A DNA stretch of 64,000 nucleotides from Peromyscus leucopus (GCF_004664715.2 NC_051086.1:77535190-77599189), one strand, 5' to 3'; shown: positions 12,981-25,804, counted from the stretch's first letter. Translations and numbers: made by a program. Notes: generated by a model not told the origin, from the sequence alone.

Positions 12981-13018
<38 letters not shown>
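12890..13018. repeat. TC-rich tract followed by (TG)n
   Basis: Imperfect TCTC/TGTC repeats at 12890-12956 lead into a TG run at 12982-13018 (about 19 units). Confidence 0.95.
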
Positions 13019-13021
<3 letters not shown>

Positions 13022-13097
13022 GTTTGTTTCCATTTATGTTGACGAATGCCATCTCTCCAACTCCACAAATAGTATCTCTTTTGATTAACAACAACTT

Positions 13098-13178
13098 TTT
13101 AGATGAGTACTAGCACAGTTTACTGAGGAGAAAACTAAGCACAAAAGTTCAATGGCCCATGCAAGCTTATGCAGCTAG
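13098..13178 (-). repeat. MIR SINE fragment
   Basis: 'gtttactgaggagaaaactaagcacaaaag..caatggcccatgcaag' follows the antisense MIR order (tttacagatgaggaaactgag..gcccaaggtcac). Divergence is high, as expected for this pre-eutherian family. Confidence 0.5.
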
Positions 13179-15167
13179 AGACATGTGCCGAGCTTCCTAT
13201 TGCCATCCATGCCTGCTCTCTGCCACCCTGTACATGATCTTTGCTTTGGTTGTGTTGCAATTCATTCTTTTGGTTGTTTGAAATCATTATCCTGCGGAAA
13301 GTTTCTTCCTGTCACAGATTGTATATATGCACTTTTGGAGGTGGGGACTTTTGCCAGCAATCCATGAAATTTGTATATACTTACCTCTATATTCTTAATG
13401 TTTCATTTGACAAATAGTAAGCACTTGAATAATTGAAAGAATAAACAATAATTGAGTAAGTGTCAATTATGGGCTTTTCAAGATAGGGAAATAGGACACT
13501 TTCCTCCAGGAAGCAGCATATTGTACCAATATAGAGGCTCTCAGTGGATTAATATGCCAAGTCTGGAGCCACAAATATAGTGGAGTTGTGTCTTTTATAC
13601 CATTTTAGCTTCTTTACCTCCCATATTTAGCAATATAATTTGATTGGGTGTCTAAAAGCTATAGGGTAATGATACTAAAAATGGCTAGAATGTAAGGGAA
13701 CTTGGAAACATTGTAAGTATGCACAGAGACACTGGCTAGACCAGATTTCTGTTTATTTGTTTTCTTCTCAGCCCCTAGATACTCCTACCAAAGCAATATG
13801 GTATTCACTAATAAGTACAAATCTCATTTTCAAGGATCTCCTAGCCTGATGCCAAACACAGACAGGTTTGCACAAGAGTCTACCATGACATAATAGTGTA
13901 CCAACTAAATGCAAGCTGTTGGGGAGCACAAAAGAGAGAGCCATCACTTCTTCCTGGAATTCTGAAAGGTTTTTCAGAGTGTACCGCATGTTAAGGAATG
14001 GGAAAAGTTCTCAAGGCAGAGAAGGGTCGAGGCTGAGTTCTTGTGCAAAAGAAGCCGTTTGTGAGGTGCAGAGACATTCAAGCAGAGATGAGATCTAAAA
14101 TGGAAGTAAGTTGTGTGTGGAAAGAAATGGTGAAGGCTTTCAGAGAAATGATGGAGAGCAGAGATTAGGAGGAATGTTGAGGTCATTATGACTCTGTGCT
14201 AAGGAGTAGGAATTGTACTGCATGAGGAAAGGAAGTCAAAAGTGGTGCAATAATCTTGAAAGTATTTTCCCTGTGTTCTATAAAGAGCAATCAAATCACT
14301 AAATGGGCAGCTTATTTCCCCCATCTTAGGATTTAGTTATTGTAGCACGGATACAAATTTCAAAGGGTATGCCACAAAGTGTAATTTAATATGAGTGGTT
14401 TTAGACACACTGGGACAATGGGTTTAAATAAGACAGAGAGATGACTGGAATGATTCTTGACATCATAGTAATTCCAGCAAATCTATGTGATTCATATTAA
14501 AATGCAAGCCACGCTGCACTGAGAGGCAGTCATGAGACATCCCCAAGCCCCATATTTGTGATTATCTCTTGCTTTTATAGCTTCATTTCACATAATTTTC
14601 CAAATAAAATGTCCTGGCCAATTGAATTCTTCATCATAGGAGTGTCTGCATTTACTGTGTTGATCATAGCAATATTAAGTGAGGTCTAGGCTTTCATTTT
14701 TAAGAAAAGATCAAATGAAAAACATTCTTTAATAAAATCGCATGCAAACAACTTATATATGGTTTGGTCTTCATCAGTAAAAATAAATATACTTAAATGT
14801 ACAGAGATCTTATGCATCTGATATAGAAACTGAAAAACAGAAAAGTTCATAAAAATGTAAATCCTTTCTAGTTTCACTTTCCTAGGACTCTTCAGTAATG
14901 CACTATTAACATTCTCCTCTGCTCCATGGAGACAACAATAGGCTTCTGACCTCTCTTTACTTAGGGAATTGACTTAACAAAGCCTACAATTATAATTCCT
15001 TTCTGCTTCTTTGGCATAAAAATCTTCACAACTTTAGAATGTCAAATGTCATAAATGACTGGTGGGTATTTCTCCCAGTCTCTGAGTGAGAATAGAGACC
15101 TGGCTTAGATAGTAATGATTTTCCCATTCCAGTATCATCTAGTACTTTTCCATTAGTTTACCCCAGC

Positions 15168-15173
<6 letters not shown>
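13179..15173. other. No recognised feature
   Basis: AT-rich sequence without a repeat family I can name. Frames of 60-73 codons are scattered and unsupported. Confidence 0.4.

Positions 15174-15220
<47 letters not shown>
15174..15220. repeat. (TG)n microsatellite, about 23 units
   Basis: A perfect run. It lies 50 bases from a GATA array, so the locus is a compound and probably polymorphic site. Confidence 0.97.
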
Positions 15221-15226
<6 letters not shown>

Positions 15227-15269
15227 AAGAGATGATACACAGATTAGACAGCTAGCCAGATGAATGGAT

Positions 15270-15315
<46 letters not shown>
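15270..15315. repeat. (GATA)n microsatellite, 11.5 units
   Basis: A perfect tetranucleotide run of 46 bases. Confidence 0.97.
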
Positions 15316-16699
15316 CATTTCTAGTAACATTCTCATGAATTTGATTTATTCTATAGTTATTCAAAATAATTAGTATATCAGAAAAAAAATGCTTTTTACC
15401 TTCATATAGATACAATCCCCTACAACACAATGGTCTTGAAGATAATTTGATAAGGCATGAAAGCTACTTTTTTGTGCCAATAACAATAAGGATTTAGAAC
15501 ACAATTTTATACTTGTTTAGGAATGTGGTAATAGTATCTTCTCCTCTAACATCATATAAGGTTGTATTTGATATTTAACAACTGATGGCTGTAAACTTGC
15601 CTTGAGTTTAAAAGTTTCATTTTTATAGATTTTCTTCGGTTATGCTTTATAGAAGAATTTAAATACACATGGTATTTTTTTTTTTTGTTTCCCAAACAAC
15701 AAGTCCAGAGACAGACAGCTGGTATCTCTGCTTCAGTTTCTCCAAATATTAGTTCCAAGTCTCTAATTCTTTTGGCTTTTATTCTCTCATGCTCACTAGA
15801 TTATTGCTGCAAATCCAGGCATCATTACCATTGAGACATGCAATGAAAGAAAAAAAAAGTAGAATGAACGCCGCTTTCAACAGATGTTTTATTAATAAAA
15901 GGAAAAAAACTTTGCCAGGTAGCCCCTTCTCGAATCATGTATATTCACAGTTCATGATCCAGAAATGTGTCCTGTGACTACCTGTAGCAGGAAAGGCAGC
16001 TGAGAAAACACGGCTAAGGAGAAGAAAGTGGAAGTGAGTGTTGAGATTGTCAACCAAGCAAACCTGCACCAATACCTATTTTAATAGTCCAAATAGATGA
16101 TTTTTACAAGAAGTTCTACTATAAGTATGGCAATAGAACAAATATTTAAAGGCTTCAAATTTCTTCACAAAATTTATCTTACTGTATTCTGGTCATTATT
16201 CTTACTGAATGATAAGTTGGAAATTGCATTGAATTTCATTTCATAGTGGCAAAGGCTTCCTTACATCCTGCCAGAGGTAAAGGCAAAGAGTGTTTTGTGT
16301 CTCCATCAACATCATAAAACTCAACAGAATAATGGTCATGGGACAAGCAAGGAATCCGCTGGAAAAGCCACCAAAGACTGAGGAGCACTTTAGAGTATGA
16401 TAGAAACATGGCTGAGATGAAATCACAGAACAGAATAGGATCCTCTTGTGCAATATACTTTAGACATGCACATAATTATCTTATAGCTTCAAATTAGATA
16501 GAAAGACTTTCCTAAAAAATCACACGTGAAATGAAAGTAAATAACTGTGTTTTGGAGGTGCTCTGTGGGAGATACTTGCCTCTGTGCTCAGAAATATTTA
16601 TAATGAAAATATAAAAGTTGCAAAGTTGAGACTGTAACACTAAGTTAAAATGTGTGGTTATTTTGAGCAAGATGCTTTAGGTTTCTGATTAGTATTAAC
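15316..16699. other. No recognised feature
   Basis: AT-rich sequence with short A and T runs (for example the T run at 15675-15685). No repeat or gene is supported. Confidence 0.4.
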
Positions 16700-16800
16700 T
16701 TATCAGATCTTCACAACAGTCTGAAAAATAGATACTGCTCCTCACCCCATTTTACAGATGAGGAAGTCTTGATTCATTTGCTGAAAATTACCTCAACTCT
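16700..16800 (-). repeat. MIR SINE fragment
   Basis: 'cagatcttcacaacagtc' then 'ccattttacagatgaggaag' (16747-16766) is the antisense MIR 3' core in the expected order. Confidence 0.6.
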
Positions 16801-16966
16801 CAATGCCAACCAAAAAATAGTACTTTGAGTCCATAATCCAAATAATTTTAATTAAATTCTTAATGAGTTTTTAAATAATGCTATGATAAGAAAAATCAAA
16901 GAGTAAGAAAAGGTAAATGATTTTGCAGTGACTACTATTTATGTACTGGGCTTTAAAGTTGGGTTT

Positions 16967-17695
16967 CCATGGTAGAGGGAGACATCATGGGGATAGGGAA
17001 AAACTGGGTGCTAGGGAAGATTCCCCATAATCCACAAGGATGGCCCCAATTTAGACTACTAGCAAAAGTGGAGAGGGTACCTGAGCTAGCTTACCCCAGT
17101 AATCAGATCAGTGAATGCCCTAGCTGTCATCATGGAGCCTTCATCCAGTTACTGATGGAAATAGATGCAGAGATCCACAATCAAGCACCAGTCCAAGCTC
17201 CAGGGGTCTAGTCGAAGAAAGAGAAGAGGGATTCTATGAACAAGGGGCATCAAGATCATGATGGGGAAACCTACAGAGACAACCAAATCAAACTAGTGGG
17301 AACTCATGAACTTTAGATCAAGAGCTGTGGATCCTCCTTGGGACTGGACTAGGCCCTCTGTATAAGCAAGACACTTGTGTAGCTTGATCTGCTTAAGGCC
17401 CCGCCTGGCAGTAGGGTCAGGATCCATCACTGATGCATGAGCTGGCTTTTTGGAGCCCACTACCTATGGCAGGACACCTTGCACAGCCTTGATCCAGTGG
17501 GGGCGCTTGGAGCTGCCTCTACTGAATGTACCAGGCTCTGTTGACTCCCCATGGGAGGCCTTATCTTGTTGGAGGAGGGAATGGGGGAGTGGGTTGTAGG
17601 GGGAAGGCTGGAGGGGTGGGAGGAAGAATCTGTGATTAGTATATAAAATGAATAAAAAATTCCTTAATAAAAAATGATAAAAAAATAGAATAAAT
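16967..17695 (+). mobile_element. 5'-truncated L1, 3' UTR only, 12-bp TSD
   Basis: Typical rodent L1 3' UTR phrases occur in order: 'tagctgtcatcatggagcc', 'gatgcagagatccacaatcaagcacc', 'ggatcaggatc'-like text, 'ctgactccccatgggaggcc' (17545-17565), a G-rich stretch and an A-rich tail. The perfect direct repeat AAAGTTGGGTTT at 16955-16966 and 17696-17707 defines the insertion. The 80-codon frame near 16969 is within UTR and not a gene. Confidence 0.9.
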
Positions 17696-17854
17696 AAAGT
17701 TGGGTTTTGTGTTTATTGGTAGAAATGATTTGAGGACAAAGATAGCTGAGAAGACTATCATGAGCAACAAGATAAAACTGCAAACATGGGGTAGGTCAGA
17801 CAGAAGTGAATTCCATTTCGTTCTTCATTAGTAGAACAGTAGACGATAGTTTAT

Positions 17855-17995
17855 ATGGGCCCACTGACCTTAGAATCAAAAAACGCTATCTTGGTTCTGC
17901 TTCCTACACATGGGATCACCTTAGACAAAGTCTTTAATCTCTCTGAGCCTCACATGAAGACAAAAGTTCCTGTAGCCATGTTATATGAAAGATGC
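17855..17995 (+). repeat. MIR SINE
   Basis: 'ggttctgcttcctacacatgg', 'caccttagacaaagtc..taatctctctgagcctcac' (17917-17953) matches the MIR core and its conserved 'ctctgagcctcag' block. It is diverged. Confidence 0.6.
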
Positions 17996-18451
17996 CATAA
18001 AAATACAAATGTTCAAATTAACACTAAGCTGGTCTGAGAAAAAAGTAGGTCATGACTGGATTGTAAAGAAACACAAATTGAGGCAGAAGTTTCATCAGCG
18101 GAGACCTCTGGAAAGAAGTGATCAGAGCTATGTATAAAGCTCATTACACAGGGAGATATGGGATAGATTGTATTATGAGAAGGAATTAAAAAAATGAGTT
18201 CAAAATTATTTAGAATCTGGTTCAATTGTAATGAGGAAGCCAAGTGTAATGGGTCACACCTGCAGTCTCAGAATATAAGAGGCTGAATTTGAGACCCATG
18301 AGGGCTCCACTGGAAATCCCATACTACTTTAAGCTAAATAGTGAGGTCGTGGAGAGCAAACAGGGAAGACCTGAAACATTGACACAACTATATGCACATA
18401 TAGGAATTATTAAGAAAGACAAACAAACTTTATGTTTAGAAGCTGAAAACA

Positions 18452-18637
18452 AGGCTGGGGAAATGGCTCAGAGCTTAAGAGCACCATCAGCTCGTCGGGA
18501 GGTCCTGAGTTCAATTCCTAGCAACCACATGGGAGCTCACAACCATCTATAATTAGATCTGCTGCCCCTCTTTTGCATGAATAGATGCAGACAGAACACT
18601 GTATACATAATAAATAAACAAATAAGTCTTCAAAAAA
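18452..18637 (+). mobile_element. B2 SINE with 14-bp TSD
   Basis: A well preserved B2: 'aaggctggggaaatggctcag' (A box region), 'gaggtcctgagttcaattcc' (B box), 'gcaaccacatgggagctcacaaccatct', then AATAAA-rich tail motifs and TCTT before the A tail. Target duplication AGAAGCTGAAAACA at 18438-18451 recurs at 18638-18651 with one C/T change. It is transcribed by Pol III when active. Confidence 0.93.
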
Positions 18638-18651
18638 AGAAGTTGAAAACA

Positions 18652-19528
18652 GTGAAGAAAGAGACAACTTGTCGGAGCATGCATAAGTAAATGCAGCTGA
18701 CTTTTATCCAGTTAAAACTTGTGTCGGACTTCTTAGTTAATTAACTGCAAGATTTAAAATATGTACTATTTGACCCAAATCTAGGACAATTTGTCTTAGC
18801 AACAGAAGAACCAACACACAGGACTATTCATTTGGAGTTGACACACTTCCTGATAGTGGCCTGTAACAGAAACCTAACACTCCTGGTGAGAAAGCAGAAG
18901 CAGATCCTCAGAATGAGAGCAGAGGTTTCATTCCTGAACTAACTCACTGGAACATAAATACAGATCACATTATTTGTTACATAGAACCTTAATCCTGCAA
19001 GAAGGAAGTCATCAAAAGAGATCTTAATTTGTTTCAGGGTTGTTTTTGAGTCCAACTTAAGTCACCAGGCATTAATCATTGTACTTTGAGATACTAATTT
19101 TCAAGCCCCATGTGAGGAAAGGAAATATATCAAATTTAGTCATTCAAGCTAACCACTGAAAGAAAGTACTTCATACCCTTCCTCTTCAGGAGCATGAGAT
19201 CTGCTTTTAGGAAGCAGTTACTTTCCTCAGAATGTCTTGATATTTCCCCACAAGCTAGATGGTCTAGAGTACCAAAAGATATGGAGGACTGTTCATGGAA
19301 TCATCTAAGCAAATGGGCCTCCCAATACCATGGTATTGCTACATACTGTTTATATATCACATATAATTTTCCCTCTATAGTACACTGTTTAGTAGCAATG
19401 GGTATCAGTGAACAAGAGACTGGTATACAGGGCAGGCATTTTTCTTTCTTGTAACCCAAATATGTTATTTTCTACAACACTACCACAAAGCTATTCAGGA
19501 CACAAGATTGCTTAAGGAGATAGTTAAT

Positions 19529-19529
<1 letters not shown>
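18652..19529. other. No recognised feature
   Basis: The 86-codon plus-strand frame at 19194-19454 has no recognisable domain. No repeat family was seen. Confidence 0.35.

Positions 19530-19599
<70 letters not shown>
19530..19599. repeat. Compound (TG)n(AG)n microsatellite
   Basis: About 16 TG units (19530-19561) run directly into about 19 GA units (19562-19599). Both halves are perfect. Confidence 0.97.
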
Positions 19600-19603
<4 letters not shown>

Positions 19604-22081
19604 TGTTTTAAAATTATATCTATTACATGCTTCTCAAGGTGACAAACAAGCACAAAAAATGAATAAATTTATAAAAATACCTTTAACAATAAATCTCAGT
19701 TCTTTGATTTTTTTTCTTATTCCCAAGAGGACACTGAATTTCAAAACACCACAGAATAAATTACTATCTTGCTTTAGGTGATCTACTAACCACATCTCCA
19801 TCCTACACTTTGCCTTTGCTACATGCAAAGCAAGTGTGTTTTCTTTGGCTAAGACATACATAACCCCCCTGACTGAGGAAAGCATAACTTACCATTTTTA
19901 AACTTAAGATGGTGAAGAACAATGTAAATTAAGTAGAGCTTCTACTTTGCCTACACTTATTATTGGTGTGTATTAATTGTACAAAGCAAGGAGTTTTGTT
20001 ACGGTGTTTTTGCAGATATACATCATGTCCTCTGTTCATATAGAATACTTTGACTTTTGACTTTTTGCCATCTCTCATGTTTGCAGTATGTAATGGTTTG
20101 CTCTTATTTGCTTTCTGAATATCTACCCTGAGCTGTATCACTTACACCTTAGATGTAAAGGGTAAGGATTTGTTTTGTTTGCTTAATGGGAGGAAAATTA
20201 GTAAGTAAAATAACTTTGTATACAACCAATATTATTTTAGGTACAATCCAGACTACTAAATAATGTTTGAATAAATACTGTAGAAATGCTTGGATTCTTT
20301 TAAATAGTAAAAGAATCCAAAAAAAGTTCACATTTTTATAGTATCATTGAGAGAATTCTTGGTACACTTCTAACTTCAAAGAACACACATTTCCTTCCTC
20401 AACTGTCCCCACGAATTTTCTTATTTTGAGGCTTGGTTCTGGGGCTTACTAGCATTAGAAAGTATATCATAAGGTACATAACAATCAGAGAAATTTTCAA
20501 ATTAGTGTTCTTGTCTTCGTAGACAATGCGTATCCCTAGTTAACAACCCAATTCTCACTGGAGTATAGGAGGCTATAGTACACATTCTCTCAAATTTTGT
20601 GAGGGAAATAGTTCTACACCATCACCCCAACTATGAGTGTTCAGTAAACCATTCCCTATTTTTTGAAATCATAACATCACATGGGCAGGAAGCAGGTTCC
20701 AGTGTGGAGGAAATACATCAAAGATGCTGAAAGGCTGCATCACTATCCTTCTTAGAAATCACAGCCCCAATGAGAGGAGTATCTCTCTATGAGTAACTAA
20801 TTCCCTCTCATCTGGAATATGTGAACAATGCTTTCAGTAGCCTGGACATCAGCAGCATAGGTATAAGGTAAGAATAGTTGCCTTGTATTGACATTCATAA
20901 GATATGCTAAACCTGACAGCTTTTATGTACCCAATTCCATGCAGCAGCCACCTTGTGGGGCTGTAGTTCTGAGTGTGGAACATCTGGAGCTGTACTTTAA
21001 TTGGTGTTTGTAATAGTTGCACAGCTGTTTGAAACAGCTCTAGCTATGTTAATCACGGCTGCAATGATGCTTATTGCAAAGTCTTTCCAGAAAGGCCAAT
21101 TCTCGACAATCAGTGATTATTGATTCAGGAAGTCACACAGTTCATTTCCTGGCTTAGTGTCATACACAAATCAAAAGCATAAGAAAAGAATGAAGTAGCT
21201 AAAACCACCCCATTTGTCAGTCTGGGCATGCTTGACTTCAAAAACATTGACAGATTGTTACCTGACATGTATAATCAACCTGCTGCAAGGGAGGGCCAAT
21301 TGCAGTATTGTGAGAATTCAGCTCAGCAGGGAAGTATGGGAGAAAGGACTGTGTAGCTTTTAAAAATGGTGTCTATAGGGCTATTCCTCTCCCTCAAAAA
21401 TAAGTGTTATAGATGATACAAGAGGGAAATAATAAGACTTATAGGGAAAAATTGAATTCACATGCTCTGGACTAGATGGAAAAATATTTCCATTCCCTAT
21501 GTTCAGAAAGGGTTGAAAAAGCTTTTTCAACACTGCCAAGATATGTTGCAATGACTGCTCCACCACACCCAATTTGGAGACTATGGGAAAGCCATTTTGT
21601 CATCATGAGCCTCCTAAGTTTCTCGTCAGTAAAATTAAAAGATTAGAGAAGACTGAAATGTTTTTAAAGTCTGTTGCTTCTCATATTTTTATAAAGATAT
21701 GGGATTTGGCTACGTGAAAATATAGAAATTTCTAGATAACCGTGTTCCAGAACAGGAGGATAAGGAAGGGAATTTACAGAAACAGCTCTGGAGAACGCCT
21801 GCTTTGGTTAGGTGGTCACTGAAGAGGAGACCCCTTCCAGACAAACTATTAAGAAATGAGTGTAAAGAGAGGATGATGCTGATAATGGGCAAAGCATTGG
21901 AGTCATGGAAGAAAAAAATAACAATCAATGCCCTTGAAAGACAACATACAGGGGAAAACAATGATACAAGAAATTTTATCTAAGACAGAAAACTTGATAT
22001 AGCATATTTTTACATTGAGACAAAGAGTTAAATATAGCCACTGTGTTAGATGCACACACGTATACACATGCACACACCCAA

Positions 22082-22083
<2 letters not shown>
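19600..22083. other. Unassigned stretch containing one perfect hairpin
   Basis: No gene or repeat family is recognised over 2.5 kb, apart from the inverted repeat at 20290-20320 listed separately. Confidence 0.4.
20290..20320. repeat. Perfect 13-bp inverted repeat, 5-nt loop
   Basis: Arms TTGGATTCTTTTA and TAAAAGAATCCAA are exact reverse complements around the loop AATAG. It could form a hairpin. No tRNA, microRNA or transposon end was recognised around it. Confidence 0.9.

Positions 22084-22131
<48 letters not shown>
22084..22131. repeat. (CA)n microsatellite, about 24 units
   Basis: A perfect run preceded by degenerate CACA/TACA. The Cys-Val minus-strand frames across it are artefacts. 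Confidence 0.97.
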
Positions 22132-22132
<1 letters not shown>

Positions 22133-22439
22133 AATTCTGAATGACATAAACACAACAGAAAAATAGCAAAGGAAATTTTAGAGTGAAGGTGTGTATAGGA
22201 GCTAAGAAGCGTCCACCTTTCAACAGCCACAGTGTAATTTTTAGATGGTACCAAATTTATGGTTCCTGAAACTGATAGAAGCTTGCCATATAAGAACTTT
22301 ACTAACATGAAAATGAGTTTTAAAGAAAATTAGTTTAAAAATACTTAACAATTGTTTTCAGGGGTTAGTGCTGTGGAGTTGGGGGTGGGAAGATGTGGTT
22401 GGCTATATACCTTCTAAAATAATTTGCCTTTTAAATGTT

Positions 22440-22775
22440 TCACCTTTTTATGTGTATGTACTGTTCATACATGTGAAGTATGCATGTTCTTACATGGGTA
22501 GACATACATGCACAATATGTGGTGACATGGGGAAGCCTGAGGTTGATGCAGGGAATCTTCTTAGGTGGCTCTTATACTCAGTGTCTCTATCAAATGTGAA
22601 GTTCACAGATAGAATTAGGCTTGCTTGTTCCATGTCATCATTCCCGGTCTCAACTTCCTGAAGCTGAAATTATAAGTGAACCACCCTGGTCACCCAGCAT
22701 TCATGTAGGGGATCCAAACTCCCTCAGGGCCTCTTGCTTGTATAACGAACATTTAACCATGAGTCACCTCCCCAA
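22440..22775 (-). repeat. B4-family SINE
   Basis: In antisense order: a TGTGTATGTACTG/CATACATG tail region, a B1-like middle around 22560-22680, then 'cagcattcatgtaggggatcc' and 'cagggcctcttgcttg..aaccatgagtcacctcccc' (head). Strongly diverged. Confidence 0.6.
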
Positions 22776-22819
22776 CCCTTAATTCCACATTTTTACAATG
22801 TAGACAACTTTTGCTCTGA

Positions 22820-22840
22820 AAAAATAAAATAAAATAAAAT
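22820..22840. repeat. Short (AAAAT)n run
   Basis: Four AAAAT units with no adjacent SINE body, so either a decayed tail or a small microsatellite. Confidence 0.85.
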
Positions 22841-23329
22841 CTAACCTGATGGTAAAATAAAGTTTCCCTCCAGGCTTCAGTAATGAACATGAATTTGAGA
22901 CAATAAGGACTAAGAATCAAGTTTGCAATTTGACAGTCCTGGGAGGAAATCTACGGAGGCATTGTTTCTCCCATTTTCACTTTTCATGGAAAAAAAATAC
23001 ATCTTCTCCACTTTGCTATCATTTGGTTTACATGGTTGGACTTTGTCTTTCTGCCACACATTTTATGGCCATCAAAATTCCTTCTCTATTAAAAAAAATC
23101 ACTCAAACTATCTCATTTCTAATTCATAAAATATTTAATTCCTTCTACCTAGCACTTTTGATAAAGCTGGCATCCCTTCTTTGGGGGAATAGATAAGTCT
23201 ACAAGTTGAGCTCCAGACTTTATCTGTTCCACACAAATTCTCTCCCATGTCCCATATTCCCAGCCCAGGCAGTGTATAATGTAAGCATGGTATTGTGTCA
23301 TAATATATCCTCCCTTATCTTCCCTCTGT

Positions 23330-23525
23330 GCACATGTTCATTCATGTAGGGGAACATGAGGATGACGAGGAGCTTCCACTTGTTCATCCCTCTCCAGTTC
23401 TGGGGTTATAAGATACCATTCTTGGCCTTATTTTATTTTTGAGTGAGTTCTGGGGATTGAATTCGGGTGATCATGTTTGCTCAAGTAGTTTACCACTTGC
23501 ATTATGACCCAGCTTCCATGTTGTG
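23330..23525 (-). repeat. B4-family SINE fragment
   Basis: 'gagtgagttctggggattgaattcgggtgatcatgtttgctcaagtagtttaccactt' (23441-23498) is the antisense ID-like half of a B4 SINE. The B1-like half is reduced. Confidence 0.55.
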
Positions 23526-24206
23526 TCTTCCTCTTCCATATATCAACACATTTACTGAGCTCAAAGAGCTTCACATTTCCTTGGGGGACAAGCACAGAAG
23601 TGCATATGTGTTGAGTATTTGTTCTACTTGTGGGTTTCTAGCCTTGTGAGAAAGACAACAAAAGCCAGGGAAAGTCTCAAGTTTGCATGTTGAAATTTCA
23701 GTGTTTGAGATTGAAGATGCTTTGGCTTAAAATGAATATCAAGTTAATAATTGAGCTCTAACAGGTTGATTTATTACTCTGATTTCCGTAAGTAAGACAT
23801 AATAGCTATGTGTATCCTTTTCTCTCTGCTCTTCTCATCCCACATCTCTCCATTAAACAACAAGGCTTCATCCACAAGCAGAAAAGTGCCAGGTGACTTT
23901 GGTCTGGCATAACAAAATTATCAGAAGTGTGCACATTATAAATTCTCAAAGAGCCTCTGCTGCTGGTTTTACTTCAGCTCCAGGTGACTCTGCCATCTCA
24001 GCACCCTGAGCTTTAACCAAATGCTCTAGTTTCACCCTAGACAGGACAAATGAGAGCTTTGTGACACTGTTGTCTCATAGGGAAAAAGTTGGACTATCAC
24101 TTTCCCTGAAATCTGCATCTACCCTAAAGAACATGCTTGCGACCTGAAGTTGGGCCTTGAACCCGTAGTCTCTCACTCTACAACCTGGATCACAGTGTAG
24201 CCTCAT
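23526..24206. other. No recognised feature
   Basis: Ordinary-composition sequence with no repeat family or gene that I can support. Confidence 0.35.
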
Positions 24207-24528
24207 AGTTTGGTTTTTATTGCTGTGGAGAGATACAATGACCAGGGCAACTCCTATCAAGAAAACGTTTCATTGAGGTGGCTTGCTTAGAGTTTCAGAA
24301 GTTCAGTCCATTATCGTCATGACAGGGAGCATGGCAGTGTGCAGGCAGATGTGATACTAGAGCTTAGAGTGCTACATCTTAACAGAAAGCCCACTAAAAG
24401 TCACACTGAGGGAAGCTTGAACAAAAGAGACCTCAAAGCCTGCCTCCACGGTGACATACTTCCTCCAACAAAGCCACATCTCCTAGTAGTGCTACTGCCT
24501 TTGGGGGCCATTTTCTTTCAAACTACAG
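24207..24528 (+). repeat. Mid-repetitive rodent element, family not named
   Basis: 'tttttattgctgtggagagatacaatgacc', 'tcattgaggtggcttg', 'gtccattatcgtcatgacaggg', 'agcatggcagtgtgcaggcag', 'acttcctccaacaaagccacatctcctagtagtgc' and 'gggggccattttctttcaaac' follow a sequence I recognise as very common in mouse and rat. I am not certain of its RepBase name or class. Confidence 0.7.
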
Positions 24529-24911
24529 TACCATTTTTATCAGAAATCCACTCCTATCACTTCTGGAAGACTGAAGTTTCCAAAAGCCACATTCTCTAAA
24601 CAAGAGCCACAAGGGAAGTAAGTTAGAAGGAAAAATATTAATTTTTAAAATCCCATTGGTTCTCTAGGATTATATGATGAGAGCCATATAACATTAATTG
24701 TCAGAAACCCAAGTGGATACTTTCTTTCCTCTAACAGCTGAGACACAAAACTATCCCAGTCATAAAAGGTTTCCCAGTAACTTGAAACTGATGGGACAGA
24801 GCTCTTGCTACATGTAAACAATCCATTGGGATCTGCCTGAAAATTGGCACTTTGGTATGGAATAAACTCCCAAAATTCTGCTGAGAGAACACTGAAGATG
24901 GAAAAGAAAGT

Positions 24912-25665
24912 TGTTATGGTTATTCTTGGTTGTCAATTTGACTCCATCTGGAATTAAGACCCCAAAATGGCTGGGCACACCTGTAAGGGATTTTTGTTGT
25001 TGTTGTTTATTTAAATCATTTGAAGTTGGAAGATGGACTTTTTTTTTTTTTTTTTTTTTTTTGGTTTTTCGAGACAGGGTTTCTCTATGTAGCTTTGCGC
25101 CTTTCCTGGAACTCACTTGGTAGCCCAGGCTGGCCTCGAACTCACAGAGATCCGCCTGCCTCTGCCTCCCGAGTGCTGGGATTAAAGGCGTGCACCACCA
25201 CCCGGCAGGAAGATGGACTTCTAATCTGGATCTTTGAGATGGGAAGACACACTTTTAATCCAGATCTTTTGAGGTGGGAAGACCCACCTCTAATCTGGGC
25301 CACACCTTCTCCTAGAAGCCTATATAAAGAATAGGGAAGTGTTTCTTTGCCTGCTTGCTCTCACTCTCACTAGCAATGTCCATTCCTTCACTAGCATTAA
25401 AGCATACTTCTTCAGGACTCTGATGTATATTGAAGAGCAGCTGAGACAATCAGCTTTGTGGACTGAAACACTACGGATTCTTGGACCTTCCATTCATAGG
25501 CAGCCATTGTTGGATTAGTTGAACCAAAGCCTGTAAGTCATTCAAATAAATCTCCTTTCTCTATATATAGAGATTTAGTCCATAAATTTTGTTACTGTGG
25601 AGTAACACAGAGTAACATTAATTAGTCTATAAATTCTGTTACTCTGAGTACTCCTGACTAATACA
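24912..25665 (+). mobile_element. LTR-like rodent element interrupted by a B1
   Basis: Begins TGTTATGGTTATTCTTGG and ends GACTAATACA, flanked by AAAGT (24907-24911) and GAAGT (25666-25670), a 5-bp duplication with one mismatch as in ERVL-type elements. A TATA-like 'cctatataaag' lies near 25318. Between 25020 and 25295 there are imperfect ~38-bp tandem units ('ggtgggaagac..tttaatctggatc'). A B1 inserted within one unit. I know this element from rodent genomes but cannot name it safely. Confidence 0.65.
25041..25207 (-). mobile_element. B1 SINE with perfect 13-bp TSD
   Basis: Young antisense B1: a T run, 'ggtttttcgagacaggg', 'gtagctttgcgcctttcctgg', 'ggctggcctcgaactcacag', 'gggattaaaggcgtgcaccac'. 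Duplication GGAAGATGGACTT at 25028-25040 and 25208-25220 is exact. It sits inside the LTR-like element 24912-25665, so it is the younger of the two. Confidence 0.97.
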
Positions 25666-25804
25666 GAAGTGTTTGTTCTCTAAAATTAGAGAGATGAAGA
25701 AAAATAGCAATATCTCAAAGTCCTTATAATGTGAAAGTTGATATCCATGGACCAGAAATGAAGGCACATCACGGAAACATACTATTTTCTGTTCAGCTGA
25801 GTAT

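Noticed and set aside
18246..18320. Possible decayed B1 ('gggtcacacctgcagtctcag')
   Set aside because: Only two weak blocks match and the central B1 motif is missing.
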